DNA of 64,000 bases, taken from positions 2,540,141-2,604,140 of the forward strand of contig JAGGNK010010337.1 in the NCBI GenBank assembly GCA_017590115.1. The letters run 5' to 3'. This stretch comes from Montifringilla adamsi (Eukaryota; Chordata; Aves; Passeriformes; Passeridae). Under the pieces are notes generated by a model, which searched no databases, was not told where the DNA came from, and was given only the letters and a program-made list of their open reading frames with translations. A program made the position numbers and the translations under genes. Every line of letters starts with the position of its first letter. The first letter of the stretch is position 1. Positions 60,736 through 64,000 of the stretch are shown piece after piece.

Positions 60736-63700
60736 CCATAAATCTGCTTGATGGATTTTTCAGTCATGGAACATTAAAGGCTCTGCTCTTTTCTGATGAA
60801 TATGTTTAAAGAAAACAGTACAAACAAAAGCAAATGTAACACTTAAATTATTTGAGACATCCTGCTTTAATGACACGTTTGGATAAAAGATTTCCTACTG
60901 GAGACCTATGGACTGTTATACCTACTGAAAAATGTTTTAGCCAGTACCACTAGCTGGCATACTGGTATCTATTTATGCCTGAAAACAGCATAATCAGTTT
61001 TAGGTGGTTAAGAACAATCTGAGCCAACTTTTATATTATGACCAAAACCTTGGCAGTGCAGCAGCAGTGGCAAGTAGCAGAAAATTGCTTGCAGTGTTAT
61101 TTGCCAGATTACTTGAACTATTTACACTGGGATTTCAAGTATGAAGTATTAAAAACTCAAGATTTGGAGAAGTCTTGGACTAGGTATTTTTGTTCCTAGC
61201 TACAACAAGATGCACAGAGGAGCATTATGATACAGCATGGCTGACTAAATGAAGCATTTTTTAAACCACCTGAAGCATTTAGGAGTAGTTCAGTTTCAAC
61301 AGTTCAGATTTCTTTTTTAATTGAAGATTTGGAAAGCCAATTGATTTAGATTAAGTGATCAACCTCTCACATCTACTTGTTTAAGATTCATGTTGACATT
61401 GTACTAAATACAGCCATATAGTTTGTATTCCAGATAAATTGATCTGACTACAAGCCTCACTCTTTAGTATGATTCTTACTCCAAGATAAATCAATATTTA
61501 ATATCTCCTGCAACAGCCTCTGTAGATAATTTTAAACCTTTTCTCCATCCCATTAAGTTACCTTTAAAAATTCTTTATACAAGGCTTCACAGATGACTTC
61601 TGAAAAACTAGTTTATGAAAAGCAGTCTGAAATTCATTAATTCAGATGGAGAGGGTTTTTTAATCTTGCTGCATTGTGCTGATCTCTAAATCCATCTCTG
61701 TTTAGCTAATTCTCCTGCTCAGCTAATTTCAAGAATAAATAAATACTTCCTGAAAATCAGTAACACAGGTTTTTAAACGTAAACAAAAATATATTTGTAC
61801 TGCCAGCTTTGTAGCACAAGTTATCTCGGGGGTATGAGCTTCTGCAAAAACCAAACCAAACCAAATTAACCAAGGCTCTCCCTGAGAGGATGGGCACTCT
61901 TCATCACCAGGCACCAACCTCCACCCAGCTCCAGCCCCACTGACACATCAGCTGAGGGGAACAGCGACAAGCAGCAGCAGCATGCCAGGCTCAGCAACCA
62001 CATCCCAGCCTCCATTTTGAATATTAAAAACTATGTCTGCTCCCTCTCCCCTCCCCAGCCTCCAATCTGGTGCAGCAGCTGAGAAGGAAAAACATCTCTT
62101 CCTCCTCCCTCAAACCTCTCCTATGGCTAAGGGCCCCGCTGGGATAGGAGGCTTTGATATCAGAAGAATGCAAACAGCAAGGCTCAGGTTTGCTGCTTCT
62201 TAGAGTTTAGAAACAGAGACTTAAGAGGAATTTCAAATGATTATATACTGGGAGAACTGAAAGAGATGATGCCAAAAAAGAAGGAAAGAGCTATATACTC
62301 TGGAGCTATCTGGTTGTAGATCCACCATTTAAACTATAGGATCTTCACATTCCTGTCTTTGCTCTCGCTCATTCTCATTCCTTGCCCTGCTATACACTCA
62401 AAGTGCATTTTCAGGGACATGTTATGCAGGAGTGAAGTTCTGTCCCATACCTCACCTTCTGACCTGATGGTCCCCACAAACAGTCCACAGAACTTTAAAA
62501 CATCTGATTCAGCTATTTGTGGGGTCATGCTGAAAAAGCAAACAGTGAAATGTTTCAGTTTAATAAAAGGGGAAGCTTTTGTTTTCAAAGCCTTTGCAGC
62601 TTTTACAGCAGAATTGCTCAAATAGTTCTGTCCTTGAGCAGGCAGGGAGCAGCAGCTAAAGCTGCTGAGAACCTCTTTGCACTGGAGAGGCAACATGCTA
62701 GACTGAGATAGCTCTTGCCTTTCAAATCTATTAAAGATCTTCATCTCAGGAGCTGTAACTGCTTTGGTTTCTATCACAGCACAGCCTAAAATGGTCTGAT
62801 CCTAAATGAGTTCTGTCATCAGTTACAAAACAGAATTATTAAAGAAAAAAAAATGTGACTGATAACCCACAATGAAGTGTTCAATTTTATCTCCATTCCT
62901 TTGCTACTCCAAGCAATCAAAAACGTGACAAATTGTGTATTTTACTTATGGAAAATGGTCAGCATTTAGCTTAGTTGTGAAGTCAAATCCAAGGCTGATT
63001 TAGCAACAAGAATACAGCTGTATAGAGAACATATCCACAAAAGAACAAAAAGAGGTGAAATAACACTGTCACTCCTCAGCATGAGATATTAGTGGAAATT
63101 CTAATGTGGAAATTGTGTGCTGTGCTATTAGTTAATTAAGATGTGACACACAACAGCAATGAAGGTGCTCTTCTCATGAGACACTACAAGAGCACCAGCA
63201 AAAGCAGGGTGAAGTTAAGCAACAGGGAAGAGCAGCAGCAAGGAGAAAAGGAAAGGAGACACAAAGTAGTAGATCATTGCAATCACTGCAAGAAAATTCC
63301 CCCCTCTGCCTTGTGATGAGAGACTTCCACTACCTAAACCACAGGCTGCACCACATTATGAGCATCCTAATACTGCAGCACTGGGGTCTCACAGCAGTTG
63401 AAGGATGATTAAGTAATGCAGTCCCTGATTTGGAGGCACATGTGCTGAGATGCATCCTTACCTTACCTTACATCAGGAGAACTTAAGTGGGGTCAAAAAC
63501 GGGAAACTGGGTGCTTGTTTGCCCTTTTAACTGGACTCTTTATGTTCTTATGGCACATATGGTAACTACAGTAAAATGGCAGAGGTGGGGAGAAAGGGAA
63601 ATCACTTGGTAAACTAAGCAAGGAGTACACTTCATCACCTTCCCTTGTAGGACAACTCACACATGCACTACAAATTTCCTGTACTGCAGTTCATTCCTTT

Positions 63701-64000
63701 TGCCTGTCCCTGCTAGTGAGTACATCCTGATAAACTATGGGTGGCTTTTGGACTGAATGGAATGGATATCCTGCTCAGCAGAGCGTGCTGGTTATTGCAA
63801 ACACTGATAGGCATTCCAGTCTATATAGGGTCAGTTTGTAACTGTGAACATTCCAGTTCAGACTGCTCCTTGCAGTGGAAGAGGAAAAATAAACCTTGCA
63901 TGAAAGAGGGTGGGAGCAGACCCACAGGAAAAGGTCTTGCTTGCATTTTTAAGTTTTGGGTTCCTTCTGAATGGAAGCCCTAAGAGTTGGCATACTCTTC

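Noticed and set aside
62334..62777. 147-codon minus-strand open frame, the longest in the window
   Set aside because: No recognisable domain, no splice context joining it to SOX6, amino-acid mix typical of chance frames; it lies within a SOX6 intron.

Overview
This is nuclear DNA from a vertebrate, almost certainly a bird. CR1 LINE fragments with the typical avian 3' ends are present, along with old MIR/L3-type SINE relics, and there is no sign of Alu or L1. A passerine is possible but I cannot prove it. The one gene I can support is SOX6, a SoxD-family HMG-box transcription factor, on the minus strand. Translation of four exons with matching splice phases gives about 287 contiguous residues of the SOX6 C-terminal third. 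This covers the linker before the HMG box, the whole HMG box and the acidic C-terminus. The 5' two thirds of the gene (coiled coil, Q-rich region, CtBP-binding region) lie beyond base 64000.

Layout from high to low coordinates, which is the direction of transcription: 49122-64000 is intron. 49013-49121 is an exon (36 codons plus 1 nt). 32802-49012 is a 16-kb intron. 32568-32801 is the exon with the first half of the HMG box. 30031-32567 is an intron with a CR1 fragment that reaches almost to the 5' splice site. 29814-30030 is the exon with the second half of the HMG box. 22695-29813 is an intron. 22391-22694 is the last coding segment, with the TGA stop. From 22390 down to about 15725 is a long (about 6.7 kb) 3' UTR. 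It ends at a candidate ATTAAA signal followed by a GU-rich tract. It carries a cluster of miR-499/miR-208 seed matches, Pumilio-type motifs, an exact 57-bp tandem duplication and an old SINE/L3 tail.

Bases 1 to about 15700 are intergenic DNA downstream of SOX6. I found no convincing coding gene there. It holds simple repeats, one LTR-like GC-rich block (about 10600-11080), one G-quadruplex motif and a GC-rich patch.

There is no operon, CRISPR array or new multi-gene system here. The points worth following up are regulatory and evolutionary: a CR1 abutting the splice donor inside the HMG box, the miR-499/208 seed cluster, the tandem duplication in the 3' UTR, a perfect intronic hairpin, a possible LTR and some motif-dense intronic stretches. 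Almost all other open frames are short chance frames in AT-rich noncoding DNA.
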